NCBI GenBank assembly: GCA_024169445.1
Contig: JALKFA010000001.1
Location: forward strand, 1 to 64,000
Reading direction: 5' to 3'
DNA length: 64,000 nucleotides
Source: Buttiauxella agrestis ATCC 33320
GTDB taxonomy: Bacteria; Pseudomonadota; Gammaproteobacteria; Enterobacterales; Enterobacteriaceae
Below, one piece after another: positions 10,614 to 23,023 of this stretch (within the stretch, counting starts at the first letter, position 1; every line of letters begins with the position of its first letter). Both the position numbers and the translations under genes were made by a program. The notes under the pieces are model-generated. The model had not been told where the DNA came from and did not search any database. It was given only the letters and a program-made list of their open reading frames with translations.

Positions 10614-12418
10614 TAGTAGACATCTCGCTGATAACGGCGCTCAACGCGCAGCTCACTTAAAAATTCATCGGCCGTTTCGGTATCCATGCCACCGAACTCG
10701 GCTACCACTTCCAGTAAAACCTGCTCAACGTCTTTAGCCATGCGATTGGCATCGCCGCAGACGTAAATGTGGGCACCTTCTTTAATCCAGTTCCACAGTT
10801 CCGCACCTTTTTCGCGCAGTTTATCTTGTACGTATATTTTGTGTTGCTGGTCGCGAGACCAGGCCAGATCGATATTCGTCAGTAGGCCATCTTTGACGTA
10901 ACGCTGCCATTCAACCTGATACAGGAAATCATCGGTAAAGTGCGGGTTGCCGAAGAACAGCCAGTTTTTACCGGTTGCCCCATCACTTTCACGCTGCTGC
11001 ATAAAGGCACGGAATGGTGCGATGCCGGTGCCAGGGCCAATCATAATCACCGGCGTTTCCGGGTTGGCAGGCAGGCGGAAGTTATCGTTATGTTCGATGA
11101 ACACACGTACTTCGCCATCTTCCCCAAGGCGGTCAGCAAGGTAACCAGAAGCACCGCCAGTACGGGCGCGGCCTTCGATGTCATAACGCACCACGCCAAC
11201 GGTAATGTGCACTTCGCTTTCCGCTTCAGCCTGCGAAGAAGCAATCGAGTACAGACGCGGCGTCAGCGGGCGCAGTAAATCAATCAGCTGCTCAGCAGTT
11301 AATTCCGCTGGCGCGTAACGCACCATGTCGACAATCGGCGTGTTGTGAGCAAAGTGCTGCAATTTGGTTTTATCACCCACCAGATCCAGCAACGCGGCGT
11401 TGCGGGTAACCTGCGCATACTTCTCAACGATGTTGGCGGTATTGATGGTCAGCTCGAAATGCCACTCCAGCGCTTCGCTCAGTGGCAAAGTTTTGCCATC
11501 GACAGTGACGCTTTCATCGCCTTTCAGCCACAGCAGTTCGACCAGCTCTTTCACCAATGCTTGATCGTTTTGGTACCAGACGCCCAACGCATCCCCCGGC
11601 TGGTAACGCAAACCGGAATCACCCAGATCAATCTCAAAGTGACGCACGTCTTTTTCAGAATCGCGACCGGTAATTTTCTGGTTAACCGCAAGCGTTGCGG
11701 TCAGCGGCGCTTCTTTGCTGTACGGGCTAGTGAAGATTTCGTTGGCAACACCCGTGGCGGTGACTGCCAATTGCGCCGGAGTTTCTGCCGGTACGCGGGA
11801 TTTCAGAACGTCGACAATTTTTGCCCGCCACTGCGCGGCGGCTGGCTGGAATTCGACATCACAATCCACACGATCCAACAGGCGCTCACCGCCGAGTTCC
11901 GCGAGTTTGTTATCAAAATCTTTACCCGACTGGCAGAAGAATTCGTAAGAGGTGTCGCCAAGGCTAAAGACTGCAAACGCAGTGCCTGGCAGTTTTGGTG
12001 CCTTTTTCGAGAACAGGAATTTGTGCAACGCCACGGCTTCTTCCGGCGGTTCGCCCTCGCCTTGCGTTGAAGTGACAACAATCAGCAGTTTTTCCTGGGC
12101 AATTTGTTTGAATTTATAGTCGCCCGCGTTAACCAGGTTAACGTTTAGTTTAGCCGCCAGTAAATCGTCGCGCAGTTGTTCGCTGACGCGGCGCGCGTTA
12201 CCGGTTTGCGATGCAGAAATCAGCGTAATGACCGGAACTTCAGCCGCAGCAGGTTGAGCTGCCGCAACAGTACCAGGTTGTTGATTAATCATTCCCCAGA
12301 AATAGCCGGATAACCAGGCCAGTTGAGTCTGCGAGAAATCTGTCGTCGCCGCCTGGAGGCGTGCCAGTTGCTCCGGGGTTAGCGGTAACAGTGCGGTCGG
12401 TGGGGCCTGAATTGTCAT
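10613..12418 (-). CDS. cysJ: Sulfite reductase (NADPH) flavoprotein alpha subunit
   Basis: CysJ passes electrons from NADPH through FAD and FMN to CysI. The 601-residue protein has an N-terminal flavodoxin domain ([16 protein letters not shown] near residue 67), a FAD domain with RLYSIASS and an NADPH domain with [12 protein letters not shown] and [13 protein letters not shown]. It ends in the family-typical RRYQRDVY. It is the first gene of cysJIH and diverges from queD. Confidence 0.98.
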   Translation of the reverse strand: MTIQAPPTALLPLTPEQLARLQAATTDFSQTQLAWLSGYFWGMINQQPGTVAAAQPAAAEVPVITLISASQTGNARRVSEQLRDDLLAAKLNVNLVNAGDYKFKQIAQEKLLIVVTSTQGEGEPPEEAVALHKFLFSKKAPKLPGTAFAVFSLGDTSYEFFCQSGKDFDNKLAELGGERLLDRVDCDVEFQPAAAQWRAKIVDVLKSRVPAETPAQLAVTATGVANEIFTSPYSKEAPLTATLAVNQKITGRDSEKDVRHFEIDLGDSGLRYQPGDALGVWYQNDQALVKELVELLWLKGDESVTVDGKTLPLSEALEWHFELTINTANIVEKYAQVTRNAALLDLVGDKTKLQHFAHNTPIVDMVRYAPAELTAEQLIDLLRPLTPRLYSIASSQAEAESEVHITVGVVRYDIEGRARTGGASGYLADRLGEDGEVRVFIEHNDNFRLPANPETPVIMIGPGTGIAPFRAFMQQRESDGATGKNWLFFGNPHFTDDFLYQVEWQRYVKDGLLTNIDLAWSRDQQHKIYVQDKLREKGAELWNWIKEGAHIYVCGDANRMAKDVEQVLLEVVAEFGGMDTETADEFLSELRVERRYQRDVY

Positions 12419-12730
12419 GCGTTGTGAGTTCCAGTAGCAAAAGATCCGTTTTTAATATCGAACGAATAAACGGGAATGGTGTAAGGGTAACCATCGCGAT
12501 AATAACAATTAAAGAAGGGATAGAAATAACAAATAACCAAAACGACTAACCACTTTTACGGGTAATCCATAACGTTAAAAGTGATTAGTTAACTTGATGA
12601 AAAATAAAAGATAACAGAAAGAAAAATACTATCAGGGGGAGTTGGCACCCGCCTGGCAGGTATAGTTAATGCGTGAAATAGTCATTTCCTGTACTATGCC
12701 GCGGTTATTTTGTATGAAAGAGACTTAATT
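12419..12730. promoter_or_regulatory. Divergent cysJIH / queD intergenic region
   Basis: This 312-bp AT-rich gap separates the divergent cysJ and queD starts and should contain both promoters. By family knowledge cysJIH is CysB-activated from here. I see no gene, and I could not pick out a confident CysB box or -35/-10 pair by eye. Confidence 0.4.
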
Positions 12731-13090
12731 ATGTCCACCACCCTGTTTAAAGATTTTACCTTCGAAGCCGCTCACCACCTGCCACATGTACCAGAAGGCC
12801 ACAAATGCGGTCGCTTACATGGTCATTCATTTATGGTGCGCCTGGAAATCACTGGCGAGGTTGATCCGTATACCGGCTGGATTATGGATTTTTCTGAGCT
12901 GAAGGCGGCGTTTAAACCGACTTATGACAGGCTTGATCATTACTATCTGAATGATATTCCTGGGCTTGAGAATCCAACCAGCGAAGTGCTGGCAAAATGG
13001 ATTTGGGACGAAATGAAGCCGCTTGTGCCGCTGCTAAGTTCAGTGATGGTGAAAGAAACCTGTACCGCCGGTTGCGTGTATAAGGGTTAA
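12731..13090 (+). CDS. queD: 6-carboxy-5,6,7,8-tetrahydropterin synthase
   Basis: QueD makes 6-carboxytetrahydropterin from dihydroneopterin triphosphate, the second step of queuosine synthesis. The 119-residue protein has zinc-ligand histidines at H15/H16, H30 and H32 and catalytic C26 ([10 protein letters not shown]). The start [15 protein letters not shown] matches the family; an in-frame ATG seven codons upstream is not supported. QueE, the next enzyme, is encoded convergently just downstream. Confidence 0.96.
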   Translation: MSTTLFKDFTFEAAHHLPHVPEGHKCGRLHGHSFMVRLEITGEVDPYTGWIMDFSELKAAFKPTYDRLDHYYLNDIPGLENPTSEVLAKWIWDEMKPLVPLLSSVMVKETCTAGCVYKG

Positions 13091-13094
13091 AAGA

Positions 13095-13115
13095 AAGGCA
13101 CCGTAAAGGTGCCTT
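13095..13115 (-). terminator. Hairpin after queD, T-rich on the minus strand
   Basis: The stem AAGGCACC/GGTGCCTT is followed, reading leftward, by TCTTTTAA, so it could stop queE transcription. It is almost identical to the hairpin at 13247-13270. Confidence 0.5.
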
Positions 13116-13137
13116 GAGACTGATGACAAACTTCTTC

Positions 13138-13217
13138 GTAGGTCAGATAAGCGCAGCGTCATCCGACACCACTGGCGTAAATGGTGGATGACGCTAACGC
13201 TTATCCACCCTACAAAA
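13138..13217. repeat. REP-like palindrome between queD and queE (family A)
   Basis: One arm begins GTAGGTCAGATAAGCGCAG and the other ends GCTTATCCACCCTAC, with ATCCGACACC and GGTGGATGAC between them. The arms can pair into a long stem. Related units occur near 17322, 30646, 35069 and 56467. Confidence 0.8.
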
Positions 13218-13246
13218 CACATTTATCACCCTTTGTCAGCAATCTG

Positions 13247-13270
13247 AAGGCACCGTAGAGGTGCCTTTTT
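13247..13270 (+). terminator. Intrinsic terminator downstream of queD
   Basis: The stem AAGGCACC/GGTGCCTT is followed by a T-tract on the plus strand. It lies after the REP-like unit and just before the queE stop, so it probably ends queD transcription. Confidence 0.7.
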
Positions 13271-13274
13271 GGTT

Positions 13275-13946
13275 TTAAGCGATATTCAAATACTTATGCG
13301 TCTGCATTGAAAGCCGCCAGTTGCGGGCGATACAAGTTTCGATACACAGACGCGTCGCATCTTCTTTCTGGCTGATAGGCTGAAGCGCAATCACCCGTTT
13401 TTTATCGTCAACCAGGGTCGCTAACAGTTCATCCAGCGCTTCGATATCCCGCATACGCCCCACCGGATGTTTAATTTCATCGGCACGTTCTAAAGCCTGA
13501 GACAGTACGTCGTAACCACCACGCATATTCACTTTCGGGGAAACGGTCACCCAGGTTCCGGCAGTGCAACGCACTTCATGCGTGCCGCTGGTTTCAATCT
13601 GGCAGCTATAACCGTGGTGCTCAAACAGCGAGGTTAATGGCGTGAGATCGTGAATGCATGGCTCGCCGCCGGTAATTACCACATGGCGCGCGGTGTAATC
13701 CTGGCGCTGGAAAATCGCCAGCAAATCTTCAGGGCTAGCGTTGCCCCATTTGTCGCTTTCTTTGGTTTTAGCAAGGATGCTGAACAAAGAGACTTCACGA
13801 TCCGCGAGTTTATCCCAGGTGTGTTTGGTATCGCACCACGCGCAGCCCACCGGGCAGCCTTGCAGGCGAATAAAAATGGCGGGCACACCAGTAAAATAGC
13901 CCTCCCCTTGCAGGGTCTGGAACATCTCGTTAATCGGATACTGCAT
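13275..13946 (-). CDS. queE: 7-carboxy-7-deazaguanine synthase
   Basis: QueE is a radical SAM enzyme that converts 6-carboxytetrahydropterin to 7-carboxy-7-deazaguanine in queuosine synthesis. The 223-residue protein carries the cluster cysteines C31, C35 and C38 (CPVGCAWCD) and a GGEP motif in ITGGEPCIHD. It converges on queD, which supplies its substrate, while queF lies 24 kb to the right. Confidence 0.96.
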   Translation of the reverse strand: MQYPINEMFQTLQGEGYFTGVPAIFIRLQGCPVGCAWCDTKHTWDKLADREVSLFSILAKTKESDKWGNASPEDLLAIFQRQDYTARHVVITGGEPCIHDLTPLTSLFEHHGYSCQIETSGTHEVRCTAGTWVTVSPKVNMRGGYDVLSQALERADEIKHPVGRMRDIEALDELLATLVDDKKRVIALQPISQKEDATRLCIETCIARNWRLSMQTHKYLNIA

Positions 13947-14016
13947 AGTCTTCTCAAATAATGGGCGTAAAGAGTGATTATCGCAGAAGTGACGGTTGAG
14001 ATCATGCGTAACGGTG

Positions 14017-14051
14017 TGACAGGCCCAATCAGGGGGAGACTGGGCCTGTCA
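14017..14051. terminator. Long hairpin between nanE-like gene and queE
   Basis: A 14-bp near-perfect stem (TGACAGGCCCAATC with GACTGGGCCTGTCA) lies just past the stop of the epimerase gene. It lacks a T-tract on either side, so it may protect the 3' end rather than act as a classic terminator. Confidence 0.45.
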
Positions 14052-14057
14052 CTGCCA

Positions 14058-14759
14058 TCACAACCTGGAAGTTGCGATGGCATTTACGAAGCGGCGTGTG
14101 ATTTGCTGCGGGCGAGTAATCGCCCCGCCGACTACCACCGCATGAGCCCCGAGAGCCAGGCAATGCGCAGCCATTTCCGGCGTTTCCACATTCCCTTCAG
14201 CAATAACCGGCACATCGACCGCCGCCAGAACATCGCGCAAGAACTGGCAGCCATTCGTTGCCAGAATTTGCCCTTTCGTTTCAGCGGTATAACCATGTAG
14301 CGTGGTGCCAACACAATCAAAACCCAGTGCGGCGGCATCACGAGCTTCTTCAACGGTGGCAATATCCGCCATCAACAGCAGTTGCGGATAACGCTGGCGA
14401 ATTGCCGCCACCAGGCCGCGCAAGTCCAGTTGGCCAGGGCGTTCATGCCCGGTACCATCCAGCGCAATCATCGCTGGGTTTGCGACCATTAACTCATCCA
14501 CCTCTTTGAGAGTTGGCGTGATGTAAACACCGCTGCCCGGATAATCACGTTTGATGATAGCAATCACCGGTAAATCAACCGTTTCCATGATTGTTTGAAC
14601 GTCTGGCAAACTGTTGGCGCGAATCGCACAAGCACCACCTTGTGCGGCTGCCAGCGCCATTTTCGACATAATAAACGAGCTGTGTAACGGTTCATTTTCC
14701 AACGCCTGGCAGGAAACAATCAGTTTTCCCTCAATCAGCGACAACATGGACGGTTTCAT
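14058..14759 (-). CDS. nanE: N-acetylmannosamine-6-phosphate 2-epimerase (NanE type)
   Basis: NanE interconverts ManNAc-6-phosphate and GlcNAc-6-phosphate. The 233-residue protein is a TIM-barrel of the NanE family with LIVSCQ near the N terminus, the catalytic lysine in IIKRDY and the glutamate in IAEGNV, plus the phosphate-binding VVGGAITRP. It differs enough from the E. coli nan-operon copy that it is probably a second paralogue. It overlaps the upstream PTS gene by four bases (ATGA), so the two products are made together. No nanA, nanT, nagA or nagB lies nearby. Confidence 0.9.
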   Translation of the reverse strand: MKPSMLSLIEGKLIVSCQALENEPLHSSFIMSKMALAAAQGGACAIRANSLPDVQTIMETVDLPVIAIIKRDYPGSGVYITPTLKEVDELMVANPAMIALDGTGHERPGQLDLRGLVAAIRQRYPQLLLMADIATVEEARDAAALGFDCVGTTLHGYTAETKGQILATNGCQFLRDVLAAVDVPVIAEGNVETPEMAAHCLALGAHAVVVGGAITRPQQITRRFVNAIATSRL

Positions 14760-16312
14760 ATGGCGAGAATCTCCTCTACTTCATTTTTAATAATCGTGAC
14801 GTGCGGGCCGTAAATCACCTGTACGCCATTGCCGCGCTGGATAACGGCACGAGCGCCGGTCTCTTTTAATAGGGCCTCATCAACCAGTGAACCATCATGT
14901 AACGTGACGCGCAGACGAGTGGCACAGCAATCAAGCTCGACAATATTCTCTTTGCCGCCCAACGCGATGATGACTTGCAACGGGCGCTCGCCTGCTGTGA
15001 CCTGCACGCTTTCCGTTCCCGCATCTTCACGGCCCGGCGTTTTGAAATTGAAGCGTGTAATCACGAAACGGAAGGTGAAGTAGTACAGGAAGAACCACGG
15101 AATACCGACAAGCGGGACGTACATCCAGTGGGTTTTAGCTTCGCCCTGCAACACACCAAACAGAATGAAATCAATAAAGCCGCCAGAAAATGTCTGGCCG
15201 ATGGTGATGTGCAGCATGTGCGCCAGCATAAATGCCAGGCCATCGAACAACGCGTGGATCACGTACAACACCGGGGCGATAAACAGGAAAGAGAACTCGA
15301 TAGGTTCGGTAATACCGGTTAAGAAAGAGGTTAACGCCGCAGAAAGTAACAGCCCCGCCACACGCTTGCGATTCTCAGGTTTGGCAGTGTGATACATCGC
15401 CAGGCACGCCCCCACCAGGCCAAACATCATGGTGATAAAGCGGCCAGACATGAAACGTGAAGTGCCGATGTAGAACTGCTGGGTGTTCGGGTCAGCCAAC
15501 TGGGCAAAGAAGATGCGCTGTGTGCCTTCAACCAGTTGACCGTTAACCATCTCGGTACCGCCAAGCGCCGTCGTCCAGAATGGCAGGTAGAAGATATGGT
15601 GCAGACCGAATGGGCCGAGCATACGCAGCACGAAGCCGTAGATAAATGTCCCGAGGTAACCGGTGGCATCCACCAGGCCGCCCATGCCAAAAATGAGTTT
15701 CTGGAAATGCGGCCAGATGACGGTCATCGCCGCGCCAACCAGGATAGCGACCAGCGAGCTGATTATCGGCACAAAACGTGAACCACCGAAGAAACCAAGG
15801 AATTGCGGTAGCGCGATTTTGTTATAGCGGTTATGCAGCAGTGAAGTGACGATACCGATGACCACGCCACCAAAAACGCCGGTTTCCAGCGTCTGGATAC
15901 CTAATGCCATCCCCTGCCCGACCGCACCTGGATTGGTTGCCGCCAGTGTGCCGCTTAATGTCAGCAACGCATTGATGGTAGCGTTCATTACCAGATAAGC
16001 CAGTAATGCCGCCAGACCCGCAGTGCCTTTATCCCCTTTTGCCAGCCCTACAGACACGCCGACGGCAAATAACACCGCCAGGTTAGCAAACACGATTGAA
16101 CCCGCACTCGCCATGATGGTGAAAATACCCTGTAACCAGGCGACATCCAGGAAGGGATAGGCCGCAACAGTATTGGGATTAGACAGCGCACCGCCAATCC
16201 CCAGCAACAGCCCGGCTGCCGGTAAAACAGCGATAGGTAACATGAACGACTTGCCAAAACGCTGGGCCTTTTCAAACCAGCCCCCAGAAGAGGTACCGCT
16301 AAAGATTGACAT
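14756..16312 (-). CDS. PTS permease EIICB of the glucose/GlcNAc family, probably for N-acetylmannosamine
   Basis: This 518-residue protein joins an EIIC membrane domain (about residues 10-425) to a C-terminal EIIB domain. It starts [26 protein letters not shown], typical of the glucose superfamily. The phospho-accepting cysteine is C463 in [10 protein letters not shown], equivalent to the PtsG site. The sugar-binding segment [10 protein letters not shown] is present. There is no EIIA domain, so it probably uses Crr. The start was chosen 18 codons into the longer frame because AGGAAG lies seven bases upstream. Translational coupling to the NanE gene points to ManNAc as substrate, which is inference. 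Confidence 0.85.
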   Translation of the reverse strand: MSIFSGTSSGGWFEKAQRFGKSFMLPIAVLPAAGLLLGIGGALSNPNTVAAYPFLDVAWLQGIFTIMASAGSIVFANLAVLFAVGVSVGLAKGDKGTAGLAALLAYLVMNATINALLTLSGTLAATNPGAVGQGMALGIQTLETGVFGGVVIGIVTSLLHNRYNKIALPQFLGFFGGSRFVPIISSLVAILVGAAMTVIWPHFQKLIFGMGGLVDATGYLGTFIYGFVLRMLGPFGLHHIFYLPFWTTALGGTEMVNGQLVEGTQRIFFAQLADPNTQQFYIGTSRFMSGRFITMMFGLVGACLAMYHTAKPENRKRVAGLLLSAALTSFLTGITEPIEFSFLFIAPVLYVIHALFDGLAFMLAHMLHITIGQTFSGGFIDFILFGVLQGEAKTHWMYVPLVGIPWFFLYYFTFRFVITRFNFKTPGREDAGTESVQVTAGERPLQVIIALGGKENIVELDCCATRLRVTLHDGSLVDEALLKETGARAVIQRGNGVQVIYGPHVTIIKNEVEEILAI

Positions 16313-16480
16313 AAATTTTCTTCCTGCCAAATTATTGTGATGAAAATTATTACCACAATAAAACATAGTGAGTGAAAATTTTCACCACCAATACGATCCA
16401 CATCACAGTTAACCGAATCTGCTGGCACTGCGGGGCCGCTTTCCTCCACACTATGTCCAGTAATTAAGTAAGGCCGTGGG
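16313..16480. promoter_or_regulatory. Divergent control region of the PTS-nanE operon with RpiR and CRP candidate sites
   Basis: The perfect 14-bp palindrome GTGAAAATTTTCAC at 16372-16385 resembles operators of MurR/RpiR regulators. A related half, GATGAAAATTATTACC, lies at 16340-16355. A CRP-like site TACGA-N6-TCACA occurs at 16392-16407. The region separates the divergent permease and regulator genes. Confidence 0.6.
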
Positions 16481-17317
16481 ATGGGTCCGATGACAGAAAA
16501 CGAAAATTTATTGCTGCACTTGCGTCAGGGTCTGCCAGGTTACAGCCCAACGTTACAAAAACTAGGCGAGTTCGTTCTTGGCGAGCCGCAGAAGGTGCTG
16601 TATCTGACCATCACCGAGCTGGCGCGTGAAAGTGAAACCAGCGAGGCCAGCGTCACTCGCCTGTGCCGCCATTTAGGCTGCAAGGGATATACCGAATTTA
16701 AGATGGCGCTGGCGCTGGATGTTCAGCAGCAGCAGCCTCCCGCTCCCGTGAGCGAAGACAGTATTGATGAGTTAATCGAAGAGTCTGTGCAGGCGCTGAG
16801 AGATACCGGGAAACTGCTCAATCGCGAGGTGCTGCAACAGGCGGGCATTGCCCTGCATCGTGCCACTTCGGTGCAAATTTATGGCGTTGCAGCCAGCGCA
16901 ATTATGGGGGATTACCTGCATTACAAATTGCTGCGCTTAGGCAAACCTGCACAGTTGTTTAGCGATATGCACCGCGCAGCGATGAATGCAGCAACGCTTA
17001 GCGAGCGTGATCTGGTAGTGGTGATTTCGAGTTCCGGTTCCACCAAAGATTTAATGCATGTGGTGAAACTCGCCAAAAAGCGCCATGCCTGTGTGCTGCT
17101 GATTAGTAACACTTTGCGCAGCCCTCTCGCCGATCTTGCCGATCTGTTGCTGGTTGCCGCTAAACCAGAAGGCCCATTAAGCGCCGGTGCGTTAAACGCC
17201 AAAGTGGGAGCCATGTTGTTGGTGGAGGTACTGGTGGGAGAGCTGATTACTCACGATAACCAATACGCCGCCACGAGCCAGCAAACCGCCAGCGCCACGC
17301 TGCCATTGCTTATCTGA
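16481..17317 (+). CDS. MurR/RpiR family transcriptional regulator
   Basis: The 278-residue protein has an N-terminal RpiR helix-turn-helix domain (about residues 5-80, with ITELARESETSEASVTRLCRHLG) and a C-terminal SIS sugar-phosphate-binding domain (about 125-255, with GVAASAIMGDYLHYKLLRLG and ISSSGSTKDLMHVVKLAK). It is divergent from the PTS-nanE operon and very probably represses it, with ManNAc-6-P or GlcNAc-6-P as the likely effector. AAGG seven bases ahead of the first ATG supports this start; a second ATG three codons later is possible. Confidence 0.9.
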   Translation: MGPMTENENLLLHLRQGLPGYSPTLQKLGEFVLGEPQKVLYLTITELARESETSEASVTRLCRHLGCKGYTEFKMALALDVQQQQPPAPVSEDSIDELIEESVQALRDTGKLLNREVLQQAGIALHRATSVQIYGVAASAIMGDYLHYKLLRLGKPAQLFSDMHRAAMNAATLSERDLVVVISSSGSTKDLMHVVKLAKKRHACVLLISNTLRSPLADLADLLLVAAKPEGPLSAGALNAKVGAMLLVEVLVGELITHDNQYAATSQQTASATLPLLI

Positions 17318-17321
17318 TATC

Positions 17322-17398
17322 GGGTAATAAGCGCAGTGCCATCCGACAAACTGACGCAAATGGTGGATGGCGCTATCGCTTATCCACCCTACAAAACC
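17322..17398. repeat. REP-like palindrome at the pseudogene junction (family A)
   Basis: The arms AAGCGCAGTGCCATCCGAC and GGTGGATGGCGCTATCGCTTATCCACC can pair. The right end abuts the truncated M20 peptidase remnant, so the repeat marks the deletion boundary. Confidence 0.75.
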
Positions 17399-17627
17399 GG
17401 TTTAGTGGCCCACGGGTTGAGCAGGCCGGTGTCGCAGAAGGTATCGACGTGAAGTGGAAGTCCGTCGGTGGTGGCTCTGATGCTAACCATACGGCAGAGT
17501 TGGGTATCCCTTCTCTGGACGGTTTCGGGCCAATAGGTGCCGGTTTCCACAGTACGTCAGAGTATCTGGAACTAGATAGCATTGAGCCAAGAATCCGTCT
17601 GCTTAAGCGGGTGATTCAGTCGCTTTA
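17399..17627 (+). pseudogene. C-terminal remnant of an M20-family peptidase
   Basis: An open frame without a start encodes about 75 residues, beginning RFSGPRVEQAGVAEG and containing the motif VGGGSDANHTAELGIPSLDG, then GAGFHSTSEYLELDSIEPRI, ending RVIQSL. This is the C-terminal part of an M20 (glutamate carboxypeptidase-like) metallopeptidase, with the GGGSDAN segment and the late metal-ligand histidine in GFHS. The rest of the gene is gone; a REP-like repeat sits at the breakpoint. The frame runs cleanly to a TAA and then a terminator hairpin, so the deletion may be fairly recent. Confidence 0.85.
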
Positions 17628-17663
17628 AAAAACCAATGGCCGGGGTTTCCCGGCCACTTTTAG
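17627..17663. terminator. Bidirectional terminator between the peptidase remnant and adhP
   Basis: The stem GGCCGGG/CCCGGCC (17638-17644 and 17649-17655) has T-rich sequence on both sides when read outward. It serves adhP on the minus strand and once served the lost peptidase gene. Confidence 0.75.
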
Positions 17664-17676
17664 CTAATCACATAGC

Positions 17677-18693
17677 TTACTTTTTGGTTTTAAAATCAAT
17701 CACCATGCGGCCTTTGATTTTACCGTCTTCCATTTCTTTGAAGATAGCATTGATATCTTCAAGTGGACGCATGGTCACTTTAGGAACCACTTTTCCTTCG
17801 GCAGCAAACTGGAAGGCTTCAGCTAAATCATGGCGCGTTCCAACCAAAGAACCGACGACTTCGATACCATCAAGTACCAGACGTGGAATGTTCAGGCTCA
17901 TGGATTCTGATGGTAACCCTACCGCAACGATACGCGCACCCGCACGAACAGCGTCTACCGCAGAGTTGAATGCCGCTTTCGCCACCGCAGTCACTACCGC
18001 AGCATGGGCACCGCCTACTTTTTCCTGGATGACTTTTGCCGCATCTTCATTGCGTGAGTTGATGACCAAATCCGCGCCACACTCTTTGGCGAATTCGAGC
18101 TGTGCATCATTGACGTCGATGGCAATGACTTTGGCATTAAAGACGTTTTTAGCGTATTGCAGCGCGAGGTTGCCAAGGCCGCCAAGGCCATAAATCGCAA
18201 TCCACTGCCCCGGTTTGATATGCGAGACTTTCACCGCTTTGTAAGTGGTGACACCAGCACAAGTCACGCTGCTGGCCGCCGCAGATTCAAGTCCATCAGG
18301 GACTTTTACCGCGTAATCGGCAACGACAATGCACTCTTCAGCCATGCCACCATCGGCGGTATAACCCGCGTTGGTGACGCTGCGACACAGAGTTTCATTG
18401 CCAGTATTACAGTATTCACAGTTGCCGCAGCCGCGGAAGAACCAGGCAACGCTTGCGCGGTCGCCCACTTTCAGGGAAGTCACCCCTGGGCCAACTGTTT
18501 TCACTACGCCAATACCTTCATGCCCCAGCGTAATGCCTGTTACATCACCAAAATCTCCATTTTTCACATGTAAATCGGTATGGCATACGCCACAGCATTC
18601 CATTGTCAGCAATGCTTCGCCGTGTTTAAGGGCTCGAACAGGTTTGTCGATGATCCCTACAGAGTGATCTTTATTAACAACTGCTGCTTTCAT
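17677..18693 (-). CDS. adhP: Zinc-dependent alcohol dehydrogenase AdhP
   Basis: AdhP is an NAD-dependent, ethanol-active medium-chain alcohol dehydrogenase. The 338-residue protein has the catalytic zinc cysteine C37 ([10 protein letters not shown]), the GHEGIG histidine and the structural zinc cysteines in [15 protein letters not shown]. The Rossmann motif is [14 protein letters not shown]. It matches E. coli AdhP along its whole length. In E. coli adhP lies elsewhere, so its position beside eno is a difference in gene order. It is monocistronic. Confidence 0.95.
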   Translation of the reverse strand: MKAAVVNKDHSVGIIDKPVRALKHGEALLTMECCGVCHTDLHVKNGDFGDVTGITLGHEGIGVVKTVGPGVTSLKVGDRASVAWFFRGCGNCEYCNTGNETLCRSVTNAGYTADGGMAEECIVVADYAVKVPDGLESAAASSVTCAGVTTYKAVKVSHIKPGQWIAIYGLGGLGNLALQYAKNVFNAKVIAIDVNDAQLEFAKECGADLVINSRNEDAAKVIQEKVGGAHAAVVTAVAKAAFNSAVDAVRAGARIVAVGLPSESMSLNIPRLVLDGIEVVGSLVGTRHDLAEAFQFAAEGKVVPKVTMRPLEDINAIFKEMEDGKIKGRMVIDFKTKK

Positions 18694-18812
18694 GTCGGTC
18701 TCCTGACCTGTGAGTGAAAAGTCCCCGTAAGCCTGGTCGACAGGTGGGGGATCTGCAAACTCTACTAGTGAGATCGGCTATATGTTGTTCAGGAGCCAGC
18801 AAAAATAGAAAT

Positions 18813-18839
18813 AAAAAAACCCGCCGAAGCGGGTTTTTT
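18813..18839. terminator. eno terminator, bidirectional
   Basis: The stem CCCGC/GCGGG with loop CGAA is flanked by an A-tract and a T-tract. On the minus strand it lies about 25 bases past the eno stop. Confidence 0.85.
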
Positions 18840-18863
18840 GTAAGAATTTAAAGCAGTAACGAA

Positions 18864-20240
<1,377 letters not shown>

Positions 20241-20252
20241 CTAACTTTCTGC

Positions 20253-21908
<1,656 letters not shown>

Positions 21909-22118
21909 TTAGGTTTAAAGACGATGGGAGTACCAGGACGGGAAAGTAGTATACCCGAACAGTATCGGCGCCACAAACTTTCATTCTGTCTGCAAAGCCC
22001 TGACCTCGCACTTTGTCAGGGCACTGAAAATAGCCCGTCTGGAATAAATGTTTTTGACGTAAATCAATCGCTTGTTAAATTGAAATTGCCATTAAATGTG
22101 TTTGACCACAAAAACGCG

Positions 22119-22910
22119 TTAAATTTCAGTTTCCTGGCGTTTAACTTCTTGCCAGACTTCTTCCATGATTTCCAGGTCAACACCGGTCATTGTCAGGCCC
22201 CTGGCGGCGATAATCTGTTCCACCTGGCGGAAACGGCGCTCGAATTTCAGATTAGCTTTTTGCAAAGCAGTCTCCGCTTTGGTGCCTAAATGACGCGCAA
22301 GATTAACGGTCGCGAACAATAAATCACCGACTTCTTCTTCCAGTTTCGCTTCGTCAACGACAACCTGTTTTGCCTCAAACATCACTTCGTCGATCTCTTC
22401 ATAGACTTTGTCTAACACAGGGCCAAGAGTGGTCCAGTCGAAGCCAACGGTTGAGCATCGCTTTTGGATTTTGTGCGCACGCATCAAAGCAGGTAAGGAA
22501 TGAGGAATATCATCGAGCGCAGAATGTTGCGCCTTTTCAGCACGCTCATCGCTTTTGATTTGTTCCCAGCGAGCCAGCACTTCGGTGCTGTTTTCAGCAG
22601 TAGCATCAGCAAAGATATGTGGGTGGCGACGTTCAAGTTTGTCACTGATGGCTTCGCAGATGTCATCGAAATTAAAGCGCCCTTCTTCCTGAGCCATTTG
22701 CGCGTAAAACACCACCTGGAACAGTAAATCGCCCAGTTCACCGCGTAAATCATCAAAATCTTCGCGGTTGATGGCGTCGAGCACTTCGTAGGTTTCTTCC
22801 AGGGTATAGGGTGCGATAGTAGCGAAGGTTTGTTCTTTATCCCACGGACAACCCGTTTCCGGATCGCGCAGGCGCTTCATGATATTCAGCAGGCGGGTAA
22901 TTTGAGTCAT
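22119..22910 (-). CDS. mazG: Nucleoside triphosphate pyrophosphohydrolase MazG
   Basis: MazG hydrolyses nucleoside triphosphates to monophosphates and pyrophosphate. In E. coli it lowers ppGpp under starvation. The 263-residue protein has two MazG domains: the first carries the EETYEVLDAI and LRGELGDLLFQV metal-binding segments, the second KVYEEIDEV and LEEEVGDLLFATVN. It lies downstream of relA, with a REP-like repeat between, but I see no mazEF toxin-antitoxin genes, which in E. coli sit between relA and mazG. Confidence 0.96.
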   Translation of the reverse strand: MTQITRLLNIMKRLRDPETGCPWDKEQTFATIAPYTLEETYEVLDAINREDFDDLRGELGDLLFQVVFYAQMAQEEGRFNFDDICEAISDKLERRHPHIFADATAENSTEVLARWEQIKSDERAEKAQHSALDDIPHSLPALMRAHKIQKRCSTVGFDWTTLGPVLDKVYEEIDEVMFEAKQVVVDEAKLEEEVGDLLFATVNLARHLGTKAETALQKANLKFERRFRQVEQIIAARGLTMTGVDLEIMEEVWQEVKRQETEI

Positions 22911-22934
22911 TAGGAATCCTTACAAATAAAAACA

Positions 22935-23016
22935 ACCCTCACCCTGGCCCTCTCCCTGATGGAGAGGGAACGATCTTTTCTCCCTCGCCCCAAGGGGCGA
23001 GGGTCGGGGTGAGGGG
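22935..23016. repeat. REP-like palindromes between relA and mazG (family B)
   Basis: Two inverted units with arms CCCTCTCCC/GGGAGAGGG-type and CCTCGCCCC/GGGGCGAGG form hairpins, bounded by CCCTCACCC at one end and GGGGTGAGGGG at the other. The mazEF genes that occupy this gap in E. coli are absent. Confidence 0.8.
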
Positions 23017-23023
23017 CAATAAA

